Part shown: piece after piece, positions 24,269 through 37,100 of the stretch
How the letters are laid out: each line of letters opens with the position of its first letter
Numbering within the stretch: position 1 is the stretch's first letter
Made by a program: the position numbers and the translations under genes
Source of the DNA: Batrachochytrium dendrobatidis JAM81
Lineage: Eukaryota > Chytridiomycota > Chytridiomycetes > Rhizophydiales
Reading direction: 5' to 3'
DNA length: 64,000 bases
NCBI RefSeq assembly: GCF_000203795.2
Contig: NW_006281104.1
Coordinates: 371,993 to 435,992, forward strand
Notes under the pieces: generated by a model
The model's input: only the letters and a program-made list of their open reading frames with translations
Told to the model about the DNA's origin: nothing
Database searches by the model: none

Positions 24269-24532
24269 AAAAACTGCATAAACACGTTTTTGGTTGCGCG
24301 TTTACTTGGTAGCGACCAAATACCAATCATGGTGCAATCAATGGAATACTTTACAAGCTCAACTTGCTCAAACACATTACTATTCCATCTCGACTGTTTC
24401 AATCATTATTCCTGTATCAATACCATTGTAGTAACGGCTTGGTTGAGTGACTATTCAACCTAATCTACAAACACGTGATGCTAACCGTTTGCGATTCAAT
24501 ACTCAATCACGATGCTGATCCAACTTTAGCAT

Positions 24533-25970
24533 ATGAATTCATCAAACACCAAGGACATGCTTTCCTGGTCATTCAACACTGTGCTAGGGGACATTGGACT
24601 GCAGCGTTTAGAAACTCATGGATGGCATGTCCTGTCTACTACTGTGGTGACACAAATTGTATTCATGTTGGGATGTTATTTTTCAGCTCCCATCTCTCAC
24701 TATGCCAAACTCTCTCCATCCAAAAAGGCTTCATGGGGAATGCATATAGTATCCATGATCTTTTCATTGCTGATCTGCACTATTGCGGTTCCAGTCTTTT
24801 TTACTCCGGAACTTGCTGCCGATAAACTGTTTGGGTACTCCTTCTATGCCGGTGTCGTTTATTCTATTGCATGCGGGTAAGTTTATATTGAGCATGTGCT
24901 TGCCAAGATTTGACCGATTGCTCCTTAATGGCTATAGTTGGCTTGATATGTAAAGACTAGTCTACCATTGGGAAGATATCAACACACTGCTGGGTTGAAT
25001 GCTATTTTAAACCTTTGACAATCGCTTGATGTGCAATGTATGTGAGCTGGAGATGGCAAAAAAGTCGATTATCTGATTCAACCATTTCATTCATAGGTAC
25101 TTTTTATGGGATATTGCAGTTTCGATCTTTTATATTCAAGAAACAGGGCTAGGATTTGTAATACATGCTGTTGCGTGCTTCTCAGTCTTTATGCTCTCTT
25201 TTGCAAGTATTTTGCCACAATGCTATACAAAGTGATACTATCAAATGCATCTGGATTTTTGACTAACCGATTATTGGATTATAGAGGCCATTTTTGTATT
25301 ACTATGGAAGTGTGTTTTTAATGTTTGAAGCCAGGTATGCCTTGCTTGGACAATCTTGGCACAATTAACTCGTGCAAATCACTGTTTTTGGAACGTTGAT
25401 GCTAATTTAAGCAATTTGGTCTTTTGTGTGAAATGCAAACAGTACCATTTTTCTTAATGTCCATTGGTTTTGTGACAAAACTGGACTGACCGGCAGTCTA
25501 TTTCAGTGGGTGAATGGCATTATTTTGCTTGGCTCATTTTTCTCGGTTCGCATAGTTTTTGGAATATATCAATCCGTTTTATTTTTTGGTATGTATGGAA
25601 CTTTTGGTTTAATATATTTCGAATGCAACTACATTTTGATACTCTGGATTGATTAGACACAATCTCAGACTGTTTTGCACTTGTAGCCATAAACCCGACT
25701 GCTTACTTTTACAAATCTATTTGCCAACTTTATATGAATCTAGTCACATGCATTCAAAGATGGGATGAGGTACCAACGCACCTGTTTGTTGTGTATGCTA
25801 TAGCCAACATCCTGCTTTGCTCTCTCAATGTATTTTGGTTTACACGCATGATCAAATCTGTGGTTAGTAGATTCAAGGGAGGATCCAATGCTCAGGAAGA
25901 TGATGGATATGGTAAATTGAACAAGAAAGCCAAGACAAATACTGCTGGAGCAACCAAAAAACATGACTGA
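24533..25970 (+). CDS. TLC (TRAM-LAG1-CLN8) domain membrane protein, TLCD4/TMEM56-like
   Basis: Five exons (24533-24876, 25097-25231, 25287-25334, 25443-25588, 25657-25970) give 328 aa with about six or seven hydrophobic segments. TLC-domain landmarks are SKKASWGMHIVSMIFSLLIC, YFLWDIAVSIFYI, the KPFLYYYGSVFLMFEASTIF block and NVHWFCDKTGL. The last membrane helix (LLCSLNVFWFTRMIKSV) is followed by a short charged cytosolic tail rich in Lys. The lag1 ceramide-synthase motif with paired His (HH) is not apparent; the His in WGMH and the acidic E in FEAST are the usual TLCD positions. TLCD proteins act in membrane lipid composition in the ER or plasma membrane. Substrate cannot be deduced. Confidence 0.8.
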
Positions 25971-26388
25971 TTGTGTTTAAAGATGCAAGTTGAGATGGCT
26001 CGTTTGCCACTTATCTGAGCTGGATATGCCACTTTTCAATGAATAAAGTATGCAGATGGTCTGCATCTTATAAGAATCCATTTCATTTTAACCTAGTGTA
26101 TCCAGATTGGCAGGTTTTAACATGCCGAGTGGTTTGGATGAGAAATAAGCTATACAAACGAGCGAGGGGTCTGAATGCATGGCAATACCACAAGTATTGT
26201 TTGCAAGGCAAACACACCTACATGTGAAAGCCAGATGCATAGTTGACGCAAGTCGTATGTGACATTCTATGTATGATCGAATGCTTGGATGGTATGCTGA
26301 ATGCGGTACATTTATCCATATGGCTGTCATTTCAAGCATTTACGGGCATTAAGCCTGCCTCAAGTTTCCCTTTATTAGCACTCCAAGA
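25971..26388. other. Intergenic region
   Basis: About 420 bp between the TLC gene and the tricalbin gene, both on the plus strand. I see no gene, RNA or repeat; it should hold the TLC 3' end and the tricalbin promoter. Confidence 0.5.
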
Positions 26389-29300
26389 ATGGATCAGAAT
26401 GCTGCCAGGGATAGTGCTGTAGCACACACTGCTGAAATGATTGGCTCTCCAGCACCAACTCAAGAGCAAATACTGGAGTCTGGCTCTGTCCAGCCCAGCG
26501 CATCTACTCCAGATCCACTGTTTATCCAGCCTCCTGCCTACAAAGAGCCGTTAAACTCACTACGCAACCAACTTTCTAATGAGCATATCAAGGCTAATGC
26601 CAGAGCTGCCATCTATACTGCCTTGGTTGCTGAATCCTCAGCAAACCCCTTGGTCACAGATTCTAGCCAGCCTTCGTATCTTCCTCCTCAAGGTTGAGTA
26701 TTTTCGTTTGTTAAATTCTATATAGACGGATGAGGTGAACAATCCATTTTGATTGTGCATTGAATTGGATATTTAAACTGTCATTTACAGTAGTCTTTAC
26801 TTCAACTGCTCATGGATTCATCATTGCTTTGTAAATATTCATTAATCCTACCCAAAACCATGGCAGATGACTATGGTTTAGTGAAAGCTTGAAAAGGTTG
26901 TGTTAGGTCAGGACATGGCTACATGAAGAATGAGCTTGCATTGGCCTGATCCTTTGGCAGCTTGTTTTTGACAAGGTTGGCCATGTCAATCAGTGCCAAA
27001 TTGCAATACATGGATTCATGTGGAGTTTGAATTTCACACTGTTCCGATCTAGCGTCACGCTGTGCATTGATGCCAGTAACATGATTCTCTCAACATGACC
27101 AAACTGGATCATTCAACTCAATTGGCGTACCATTTCCAACATCATATCTCTCAAGATGCTCTTACACTCCTATTTACGTCTGCTTGGCTTCAACACCACA
27201 ACTTGTTACAAAACTGCATTATAGTTGCATGCTTCTGTTGAGATTCCCAACTTTTATTGCAGCCTGATTTCCATTTTTTCCCTTGAAAGCCCATTCCAAG
27301 TTCCTGAACACGATTTTGTGAGGCTTATTGTGATTTATTTTCAATTGATAGAGCCTATCAACTCAAAACCCGCAAATTTGAACCATCCAAATACGCCATT
27401 TGTATTACATATACCACTAGTGAAATTTACCGTCAAATTTATAAGCTTGCAATACTCTGATATTCGTCATTTTCTTCAACCTGATTACTGACTTTTATTT
27501 ATTTTTAATACACCTAATCCAGTACCATCGGATATCAAAAACAATGATGTCCAGCTTACTGGTAACTTGTTTGGGCCAGATGGTGGCCTTCCACCTGCTA
27601 TTGTCAAAACGCTCACCAATGTTTCCAAAACGGTTCAGACTCAAGTAGATACTGTTCGAGACCTGATTGACCCTTTTATTCCGTTCGAGAATATTCTTGC
27701 ATCGAGTATTGTTTTGGGCACAGTGGCTGTTACATGGTTTCTCACGTATTTTCGATGGGGATATGGATGGTATGTTGTTGGCGGCCTAATGCTTGCAGAT
27801 ATGTATAGACGCAATCAGTCTCGTCTAAAGGTCAAAATTGCAAAGGAACTATACAAACAATCGGCCATTCTCAAGGTATGTGATTATTGCGACCCTTTCA
27901 AGTTGCTATTCTATTCTAGTTTCAAAATGCTTAGATCTTGCTGATAATCTTTTTTTTGTTGTTATGCAAATTATAATGCTCAACCAATAGCTTAATGATG
28001 ATACAGAACATGTCGAGTGGCTCAATCTTTTTTTGTCTAAATTCTGGACTATTTATGAGCCTGAATTGTCACAGCAGATTAAAGAAACAGTAGATGGTGT
28101 TTTGGAGTCGTCCAAACCCGCATTTTTGGATGATCTCCGTCTTGTCAAATTCACACTTGGATCCAATGCTCCTCGAATTGAATCCATTCGCACATACCCT
28201 GGAGCAGAGGCTGATGTTTTGATGATGGATTGGGATCTCTCGTTTACGCCGTTTGATGTTGACGATTTGAGCAAGAAAGACAAGGCTAATTCTGGCATCT
28301 ACAATTTTCATATGGAACTTGTTGCTCGTATTGGTGCTGGCCCTGCTTCAATTCCACTTTCAATATTGCTCAAAGAAGTTGCATTTTCTGGAGAGGTATA
28401 TGATTGATTGGCTTTTAGGTCGCTTTGTTGAAAACCCCTAACACATTTGTTGAATATTCTATAGATGCGAATCCAGCTTAAATTCATCACTGCCTATCCA
28501 CATATTGGAATGGTTGAATTTGGATTTTTAAATGTTCCTCGTTTGGATTTTATTCTGCGACCTCTCAAAGGCATGGATCTGAAAGATATTCCTGGTCTAT
28601 CTACATTTTTAGAAGACACCATCAATGGACAGTTGCGTGCAGCCATTGTCAACCCAAATAAGATTTCTATTGATTTGGCAGCAATGATGAATGCTGGCGA
28701 TAGTGCCGATCGTCCCATTGGTGTCTTGCGTGTAACTATTTTTGACGCCAAGCAGCTGAAAAATGTAGACATTACTGGCATTAGTGATCCATGCGCAGTG
28801 ATTATTATTGGCGGAAAAGAGGTTGCTCGCACCAATATCATTGACAACAAGTACGTTTTAATTGTAAAATTGATACAATGGTTTCAATCGTTGCTTTCTG
28901 CTGGCACTGACTTGAAACTTTTTCGTGCTTTTCTATTTGATTTGAATACTCAGCCTCGATCCTGTATGGAATGAGACTTTTAATATTATTGTGTACAAAT
29001 CCACATTTGGTCAGCTGGCGAGTCGCTCTGACGAATTCAAAATTGATATCATGCACGTTAATGCCTTGCAGCGCAAACTTATTGGGTCTACACCAACACT
29101 ACGACTTCAACGATGGTCTCGCTTGCTTGACCCTGTTTCTGTAGAAGAGCTTCCTGATGATATTCCTCCAGAGCTTAAAAGAGACCAAATGCGTCCAATG
29201 ACCCGCAGCGAGCATGAATCACTTATTTCTAATTGGGGAACACCGCTGTCTGAGCCAAGCGACATCATCAAGCAACTATCTCGTCCTGGTCAAAACGAAA

Positions 29301-32300
29301 AGCGCACTGGTCAACTCCGACTTGATTTGTCTTACTTTCCTATTCCTGAAGTTGCGCCAGAAGTACCGCTAGACTCTCGTGCTGGTGTTTTATCCATATC
29401 TGTACATCAAGCCAAAGAACTTGCTGCTTCAAAATCTGCTTTCCCTGAATGCTCCATTGAAATGGACAATGTCGTGATTGGTCGAACTTCGATCAAAAAA
29501 CATACCAATACCCCCACTTGGAATTTTTCCTGTAATACCTACTGCAAAAACATTGACACTGCCAAAATCAGATTTGTTGTGACAGAGAGAGGATCCAGTC
29601 TGGGTGATTGTAATGTGGAAGCAAACACACTCATAAAACCTGAAAAGGACGACTGGTTCAAACTGTATCACACTACTGGTGGCAAGCTTCGTATCACTGC
29701 CAAGTTTATTCCTGTGGACATGCTACATATTACCACGGATACTTCTAAAATAAAGCGCAAAGAACCCTGTGGTTTACTTCGTATCAATGTTCGCAAAGCC
29801 GAGGCTCTAGCCAATACTGAAGTGCTAAGAAAGTCGGATCCTTACATTAAAGTCAATGCCGGAGGAAAGCCATTTGGTGCTACGCATGTCAGACAAAACA
29901 CGCTTGATCCAGAATGGAATGAGATTTTTTATTGTATTGTTTCTACTCCAAAAGATCCTATTTTGTTTGAGGCGTTTGATTGGAACGAGCTTCGAGGCGA
30001 TAAGAGGCTAGGAAAGATTGAACTTCGATTGGACATGCTTTTGCCTGATAATCCGGAACTTGGTGGGAATAAGCCGGATGAAAAGTTGGCAGAAATGATC
30101 GAATCCCTTACTTCTGACGGATTCTCTGCTACTCCAACTTCTTCATCAAAAGCATCAATTCGTACTCCACTTTATCTTTCTAAATCTGATGAATTGCCGA
30201 GTAATGGTAAGGATGAGCCCGAGGAGGATGAAGAAGAAGCTAAAGCTGCCGCTGCCGCTGCTGCTACTGCTGCTGGTACAAAGTCCAAATTCACTCCCGC
30301 AGCACTTTTCAAAAAAGATATGTTTAAAATGCCAGTGCTTCCTACAAGCACTCCTAAAATTCGTCAACGAGGACACTTATACTTTGACGTTGACTACTTT
30401 CCCGTAATTAAAGATCGCGTTATTCGTCCCCGTTCTGAGAACCCCGCTTTATCCACAGCGAGTGCAGCTCGATCGAGATCTGCAAGTGAGACGGCTAAAA
30501 AAGACAATGTTGACGCTACAAACCCTACAGCGGCTACTGGTATCACTACTATCCAAGATGATATCAAGCTGGTTGAAAAGGTAGCTGAGACAATCAAGGA
30601 CGATGCCAAAGATATTGTCAAGTCTGTATCAAGCACAGATCTTAAAGTTGATGCTAATCCTCCCACAAAATCTGAAATTGAACCCATGAGTTCTTTGGCT
30701 AAGCGGATTGTTGATCAAAATCGTATGTATAAGCACTATTTATATGAACGACTATTTTGCTTGTTATTTTCTCGTATATTTTGATTATCCTAATCTCATT
30801 TAAACCGTCTAAACATTATGATTGGCAGGCTCTGGCATTTTGCGAATCCGAATCACTGGTGCTAAACTGTCTCGACCTGCTCGTGCTTATATTGAGATTC
30901 ATGTGGATGGAACTGCAATCTTTCGTACACGTACATCTGAAGAAACCATGAATCCCATGTGGCTCGAGGCCGCTGACAAATTTATCATTGACATGGATAC
31001 TGATGCATTCTTGATATTAATGCGCCACCAAATCGGCGAAGAGCGTAGTTCAAACGACTTTATCTTGGCTCAATGGCAAGGTGATCCTGTTACTGAACTA
31101 ATTGGCACATCACACGAGGAGTTGAAAATGCGTCAGTACACTACATCTGGTAGATCAAATGATCATCTGCCATATATAGCAAGACTTAAGGCTGAGTTTT
31201 GGTATGCTCCTGTCAACATTGATATGGACATTAGCTCTAAATTCAACTCTGGTATGCTGAATATTGACATCATCGAGGCCAAGGGACTTTCTTCAGCTGA
31301 CCGGAATGGTTTGAGCGATCCTTATTGTGTTTTTAATATCAATGGCACTAGAATTCACAAAACAAAGGTTCAGAAACATACTCTTGACCCAGTGTTTAAC
31401 GAACAGGTGTCCGTTGCTGTCAAGTCGCGATTACGGTCGACTTTGGAAATACAAATGATGGACTGGGATGCTGTTGGTGCACATACCTACCTTGGACGAG
31501 TTTTGATTCATTTGGCAGATCTTCCTGCATCAGAAGTTGTTAATCAGGTGTACCCACTTGAAGATGGCAAAGGCTCAGTTACTTTACGTTTCTTCTTTGT
31601 ACCTCAGACTGTGGATGAAAAAGGGTCTAATTTGGATCCTGAATCAAGATTGGAGGCTGGATCACAATCTGGCGTCGGCAAGTTTTACAAGGGCTTGACT
31701 ACTTCGTTTGCCAACACTGCAGCCAATACATTCATGTCTGGCTTTGGAAAGAAACCACAGACAGGTGGCGGTGCTGCTTCCAAATCCACAGATTTGCGGT
31801 ATGGACTCGAAGGTGGTCGACGACGTGAACTTTCTGGACCTATTGAATCTACACCTGTTGGTGCTACTGGTAGCGAACCATCATCTCGCCAAATTCCTGC
31901 AGGTCCGCCGAGTAGGCGTCCTATGGGAGTATCTTCAAATACTACATCTGTAAAGAATGCTTTGGAAACAACAGGAGTTTTGGATACTGCTGCTAATGTG
32001 ACTGATTTGGCGCATGCCACTGTAGCATCTGTGTCTGCTCAGTCTTCTGAATTTCTGCTAGCATCAGCCCAAGCAATTGAAAATCATCCCGCAGTAAAAA
32101 ATGCCTCGTCAATTGCTACTGGATCTGCAGAATCACTTTCTCATCTTGCTAATAGTTCAACATGTGAGTTGGATTGAAATAGTGTTTAAAGTGCCGTACT
32201 ATATTGTTATCAATACCTTTTGCTGTGAATATTTAAACTTGACAGTTTGCTCAAAGTCGCCTTTATTTTTACTAACAACTTGATTTGATTAATCGGATTG

Positions 32301-33010
32301 GACATGTAGCGGAAAAGTTTCCAGAAATCTATGTGCGTAGCCCATCTCCCGTCAACCAAACACTTTCCTCGGTAGACAATTTTACCGCTCAAGTTATGAT
32401 TGAGATTTTACAGGGTCGAGGTCTTACTGCTGTTGATACCAATGGCACATCTGACCCGTATGTCAGAGTCATGCAGTACAAGAACAGCAGCGCGGAATTT
32501 AAGACACTTCTTAAAACTGCTGTAATCAAAAAGACGACATCACCAGTATGGACTAATGAATCTGTGGTGGTGCACTGTCCACCGCCAACAATTCGGATAG
32601 TCATCAAGGACCACAACACCTTCAAAGGTAGTGTGGATATGGGTCAGATTGGATTGGACTTGTTTGGATTATTCAAGAATACCAATACTTTTGATGAGTA
32701 TTTCCCTGTGGATGGTGGTGATGGTGAACTTCGTATTCGTGGAACACTCATATCGAACGGAGTTGATGCAAGTGATACTGCCTCGATGGTTGAAAAGAAA
32801 CGATCGTTTTTTGGATTCAAAAAAAACTCTGAGCTGAACAATTCCAATGGAGGTTCACCTATCGAGATAGATGCAAAACGTTCGACTCATGGAAGCCTTT
32901 TTTCAGGATTCAGGCGATCATCGGGTGCGAGTATAGTATCTGTTTCTTCTGTTCAACAAAAGTCTAGTATGTCGTCCATTCAGGATAGCGTGGCACAGTC
33001 TGAGCACTGA
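26389..33010 (+). CDS. Tricalbin / extended-synaptotagmin: ER-plasma membrane tether with SMP and multiple C2 domains
   Basis: Seven exons (26389-26692, 27523-27875, 27991-28395, 28465-28850, 28954-30722, 30829-32163, 32310-33010) give 1750 aa. Order: Pro/Ser-rich cytosolic leader; a membrane hairpin at about residues 160-190 (FENILASSIVLGTVAVTWFL, then GWYVVGGLMLADMYRR); an SMP lipid-transfer domain at about 220-430 (EHVEWLNLFLSKFWTIYEPE, DLSFTPFDVDDL). Then C2-like units begin near 440, 630, 755, 1075, 1212 and 1545. The fifth is the most canonical (NGLSDPYCVF, TLDPVFNEQ). Units two and four lack most acidic Ca2+-binding loop residues. A poly-Ala/acidic linker lies near 30.23 kb. Yeast tricalbins tether ER to plasma membrane and move lipids; those are about 1200-1550 aa, so this one is long. 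Intron 1 (830 bp) is unusually large. Confidence 0.92.
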
Positions 33011-33055
33011 ATCAACTCATTTGCACCTTTTTGTCATTGGGAAATTTTGTTTTTA

Positions 33056-33476
33056 CAGCCGCATTCACGTAAAATGCAACTTTTGTATTTATCTTGCAAT
33101 CAGAGCCTCTATTTTGCTCGGCAATAAACAATGGTTAAACACTCGCTGTTATTGGACATTAATTACTTTTATTAAAACTCTGTTGTATTATAATATCAGA
33201 TACGTTCTAGTTCAAGAGAACATCTTATGGATGCGACTATACATGCAGGTTACCCAATACTCACTTTAAATGAAAGGAAAGTTGGAGGTTGAAAAGATGT
33301 CAAGTATGTGGAATGTAATGTAAAGATTTACTCTGTATTTTGTACAAGAATGAGCACGAAAGCCAGTAAACTAAAAGAATTTAAAAAATAATGCTATCCA
33401 GTAAGATTGACACCAAGCATGAGATTGTTTATCATGTATTTTGACTTTTGTGCTTCATTCTACATGAATACGGCGG
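33056..33476. mobile_element. Terminal-inverted-repeat element, copy 4
   Basis: Left terminus CAGCCGCATTCACGTAAAAT at 33056 is preceded by TA. The right terminus reads TTCTACATGAATACGGCGG and is followed by TA at 33477. The two ends are inverted copies over about 25 bp with a few changes. The element is 421 bp. Its interior shares ordered blocks with 56.58-56.84 kb (CAGATACG, GTTCAAGAGAA, TTGGAGGTTGAA, CCAGTAAACT) and with 15.42 kb. No transposase frame is present, so it would be non-autonomous. Confidence 0.72.
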
Positions 33477-33629
33477 TAAATGAGCTTTCAATGAATTGCA
33501 AGTCGAAAAGAACTCATGTCGACACACTTGAGCCAATTTGATGTTTTGTTTGTAATTTATTGACACGTACTTTTGGCAAGTGATTTCAAGACATCATAGT
33601 AAATGACAGTCTTGTTCAAACTAAATATA

Positions 33630-33662
33630 AAAAGCCTGTCAATATCTAGTTGACAGGCTTTT
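33630..33662. other. Perfect 13-bp inverted repeat (hairpin) with T/A-rich outer arms
   Basis: AAAAGCCTGTCAA, a 7-nt loop, then TTGACAGGCTTTT. On either strand it would form a stem followed by a T run, looking like a rho-independent terminator, although this is a nuclear eukaryotic sequence. A further TTGACAG follows at 33662. It lies 620 bp downstream of tricalbin. Confidence 0.85.
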
Positions 33663-34179
33663 GACAGTTTTTTGGCAGAGTTGCTTGATTTGAAAATTCT
33701 AAATACCATTTAATTCCACCCAATCCATATAAACAACTATATTAAACTCTGCAAGTCTGATTCCACTTTTCAACCTCTCCCAATCAATTGATTTTTAAAT
33801 TATATTTAATATTTTTTCAAGCAATCACGACGGTACCCAACACTGTCCTGTTTAAATTAATTTGCCAGTCCGCTTCGAGAAAGCTTCTTTTGTGCACCTG
33901 ACGTAATTCCATTTAAAGTAGCTTTCTTGCATAGCTAATTTCATTCATATAAATCGAGCATTTTAATCAAATTAAGCACCCAGATACTCTATTTACTTTT
34001 TTGACAGTTTAATCCGACTACACTTGACACCGATCCTTGCTGTTTCAAGTGTAAATACCTATTGACTATATTTAGGCAAGGCGTTCATGACTTTATACTA
34101 TGTTTAGCCTATATATTAATCACATGCAGTATTTTATACTTTATTGCGTGCAAAGTAATAGATTATAAAATTGATACAA

Positions 34180-37100
34180 ATGAGCAATCTTGAAAAGGAT
34201 AATGAGCCTGACTCACCAACCTCGCTGTATATACTGGAGACACACGACTACACTATGCAACCAAGCTCAAGCAATTTAAATTTTGAAGGTAGATCTGCAT
34301 CACAAAATGATTGGAGTCGGTTTTTTCTTGCGGCCCCACTATTGTCCGATGATCCTGTTTATTTACATGCAGACCACATTGAAGAATTGGATATACCCGT
34401 CATATCTACAGTGACCCATATACAGGCACCATCGCTTTTTGATCCCTCTTCTAGTCTACAGGAAATTGATATCGATCCAGTACTGGATCAGATTTCCACT
34501 GTTGTTGCGCAGACTCCTCATCCAACCAGCATCACGGTTCAGGCGACTAGAGATGAAGATTTAAATAGCTCTATATCGCCATTTGCTTTGGATACCCTAC
34601 CTTGGTTCAACACCCCCTCCAAATTTTCCACTCTTACTACGGCTTCTGGTGCGTATTGCTCTACTCTAGATAAAGGCTTGAACCCATCCAACTCTAAAGC
34701 ATCCTTAATACCATCTCGACATGCATCGGATCGACGCAATATTGAAGATATATCATTGGAATGTCCTACTATATCTAATGCAAACACTAATCTATCGAAT
34801 ATCAATGAGTTTAATCTGAATGCATCAAGTAAGTCAACCTTGCTTGGCTTTATCATATCCTTGAACTCTATAGAAACAAACTTTAAACGGATAATTTGCC
34901 ACATTACAATGCGTGACTCATTATTTCGAATAAAAAACTGATCGTGGGAAACATGGCTCGTCGAAAATTCACTGGATACACTGCTGGCTTAATAGACGCC
35001 GCTCCAATGTTGACAAGCGGCTTTGGTATCCTGGATTTTCCAAACGAAATCACAGGAAATAAAAACTACAGCTCCGCTAATGTAGAGCAGCTTCAATATT
35101 CTAATTTTTGGTCCACTCCTGTTCCAAACGATGCAGTATTTGCAAGGCTCCCTTTTGCGCAGGCCACTGAAAATATGGCCACTAATGATAATCCGTCCAG
35201 CTCGGTGTGTCTGAATAGTTGGAAAGAAAATTCCCAAAACGATACGCTAAATCCTAGTACGATCATCTCGGGAATGCTTGCAGAAAATACAACTACCAAT
35301 GACGCAATATTTGGTGATCGACCTGAGATTTCTGACTCATCAACAAGATCATTTCTTCAACACTATGATCATGACATCAACTGTCTTTGTAACGTTTGCC
35401 ATACTATACGGATACAAATGCAGACTTTTGGAACCATGTATGAAGGCGACATCAACAATGCATCTGATAATGGATTCACAACGTATCCCATTTCCCAGTC
35501 ATCTCGATTTAATGCACCTTTTGAATCTGATAAAAACTTGCAATTTAACAATAACAGCAGTAAAAATAGGGAATATTTGCTGGCTAGAAATATCGGAGTA
35601 AACAATCAGACGGACAAAACACTTCAGCAATTACATCTCCAAAATACTTCCAGCTTGAATAAATTACCTACGCAACCATCCCTTGAAACTCTTGCTTTCA
35701 AAGAGAATGCCATAACCACACTTTGTCTATCCAATCTTTCGCCTACAATATCCGAGCAGCACTTGGCGTCTGGATATACACCCAAGTTTGAATTTTCCTC
35801 GACCCTCAGTGGTGTAGCACATGTACCAGGAAGTCTAATTCTCGCTGCTATGGAAATTTCTTTTCATGGATTTTGGAATCGACTGCGAACACCAGACGAT
35901 ATGGACATTCAATCTCAAAGGTAATGGTTCATATTGGCATGCCATACCCAACGTATAAACAGTTGTCTGGTTCTAGTGCATTTATTGCATATTGTGTTCT
36001 ATTACAATCCTCTTAACATGCATCATTTATTCGATAATGCAGTGTGTTGGTAGAGAAATTTCTTGGGCCACGGAATGTAGAGTATACAGTGCTGTTGATC
36101 CATCCTCGTGTTGTGCAAAAATCATATGGCAAAGAGAAAAGGTGAATAGAATCAGACCATTGATTTAATTTGGCATCAAAAGTATGGCTCGTATTAACCA
36201 AGTTGCATACTTGTTTGTCTTTTTCATATTAAATGCCATTGTTTTGGGGTTTTAAATTACCGACATCATCTGCAGATTCTTTTGTCCTCAGCCAATTATA
36301 TACCTCATTGGTGCTGGATGGCCTAAGCTTATTGGTGATATCAAAAACAAGGATGGTATCGAACAGATTCACCCACACGCTAAAGCATCGTTTGTGGACA
36401 ACAACCACATATCATGGACTTCTGATGCCCGTCTAACTAAAAACCAGTTTCGGTATACAGCTGTATCTCCAACTACATCATCGAACACCAAAAAAGTTAC
36501 CAAGCAACGGGATGCTCATAATATCAACCATCGCGATCGTACTCGGTCATCATCATCGTCAAAATCTATTGAAGTCATAGACCACGATTCAGACACAGAT
36601 GACTCTAGAACGGTTTTGGATGGCGAATTTTTGAGCTCTCGCCATGGTGTCAAGTGCAATCTGGAAATGGAACGGCGGCGCGTAAACCTGCTAAGTAAAA
36701 CATCCTCATACGGTAGATGTGCTACTCCTTCCATGCAAGGTCCAATTCACTGCATGTCAGCGTATACAAAGGGTTTGTATATTAGCGATTTTGACAATCG
36801 AAAATCATTTCATTTAAATTTTAGGGTATGTATACACTAGACTATTTCTGTCAAATTCAATATTATGCGAGTTATGATGCTCTAAACATTTAATTCAACC
36901 GTTGATATGACACTTTGCAAACTATTCAGATTTATGGAAATGTATCAAAAGAAGAAGTGTGTAGGATTCGGTCCAAAGAGATCAAGGTCATTTCCAAACC
37001 CTCGCGAAACAAGAGTGTCGCCAAGTCATCTGAAAGTATGTCCTATCATTTATACTTTTCCAGCCTATTGCATGTATGATTTTATTCTCACTTGATATGA

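Larger units (their letters stand above)
33011..34179. other. Intergenic region holding an inverted-repeat element and a strong hairpin
   Basis: About 1.17 kb. It contains element copy 4 (33056-33476) and a 13-bp perfect hairpin (33630-33662), listed separately. The remaining 500 bp before the CSL gene are very AT-rich and show no gene. Confidence 0.6.

Noticed and set aside
27225..27491. Small open frame within tricalbin intron 1, and the idea that the long intron hides another gene
   Set aside because: No motif, no splice partners, and the exon 1 to exon 2 join keeps frame and gives a sensible protein.
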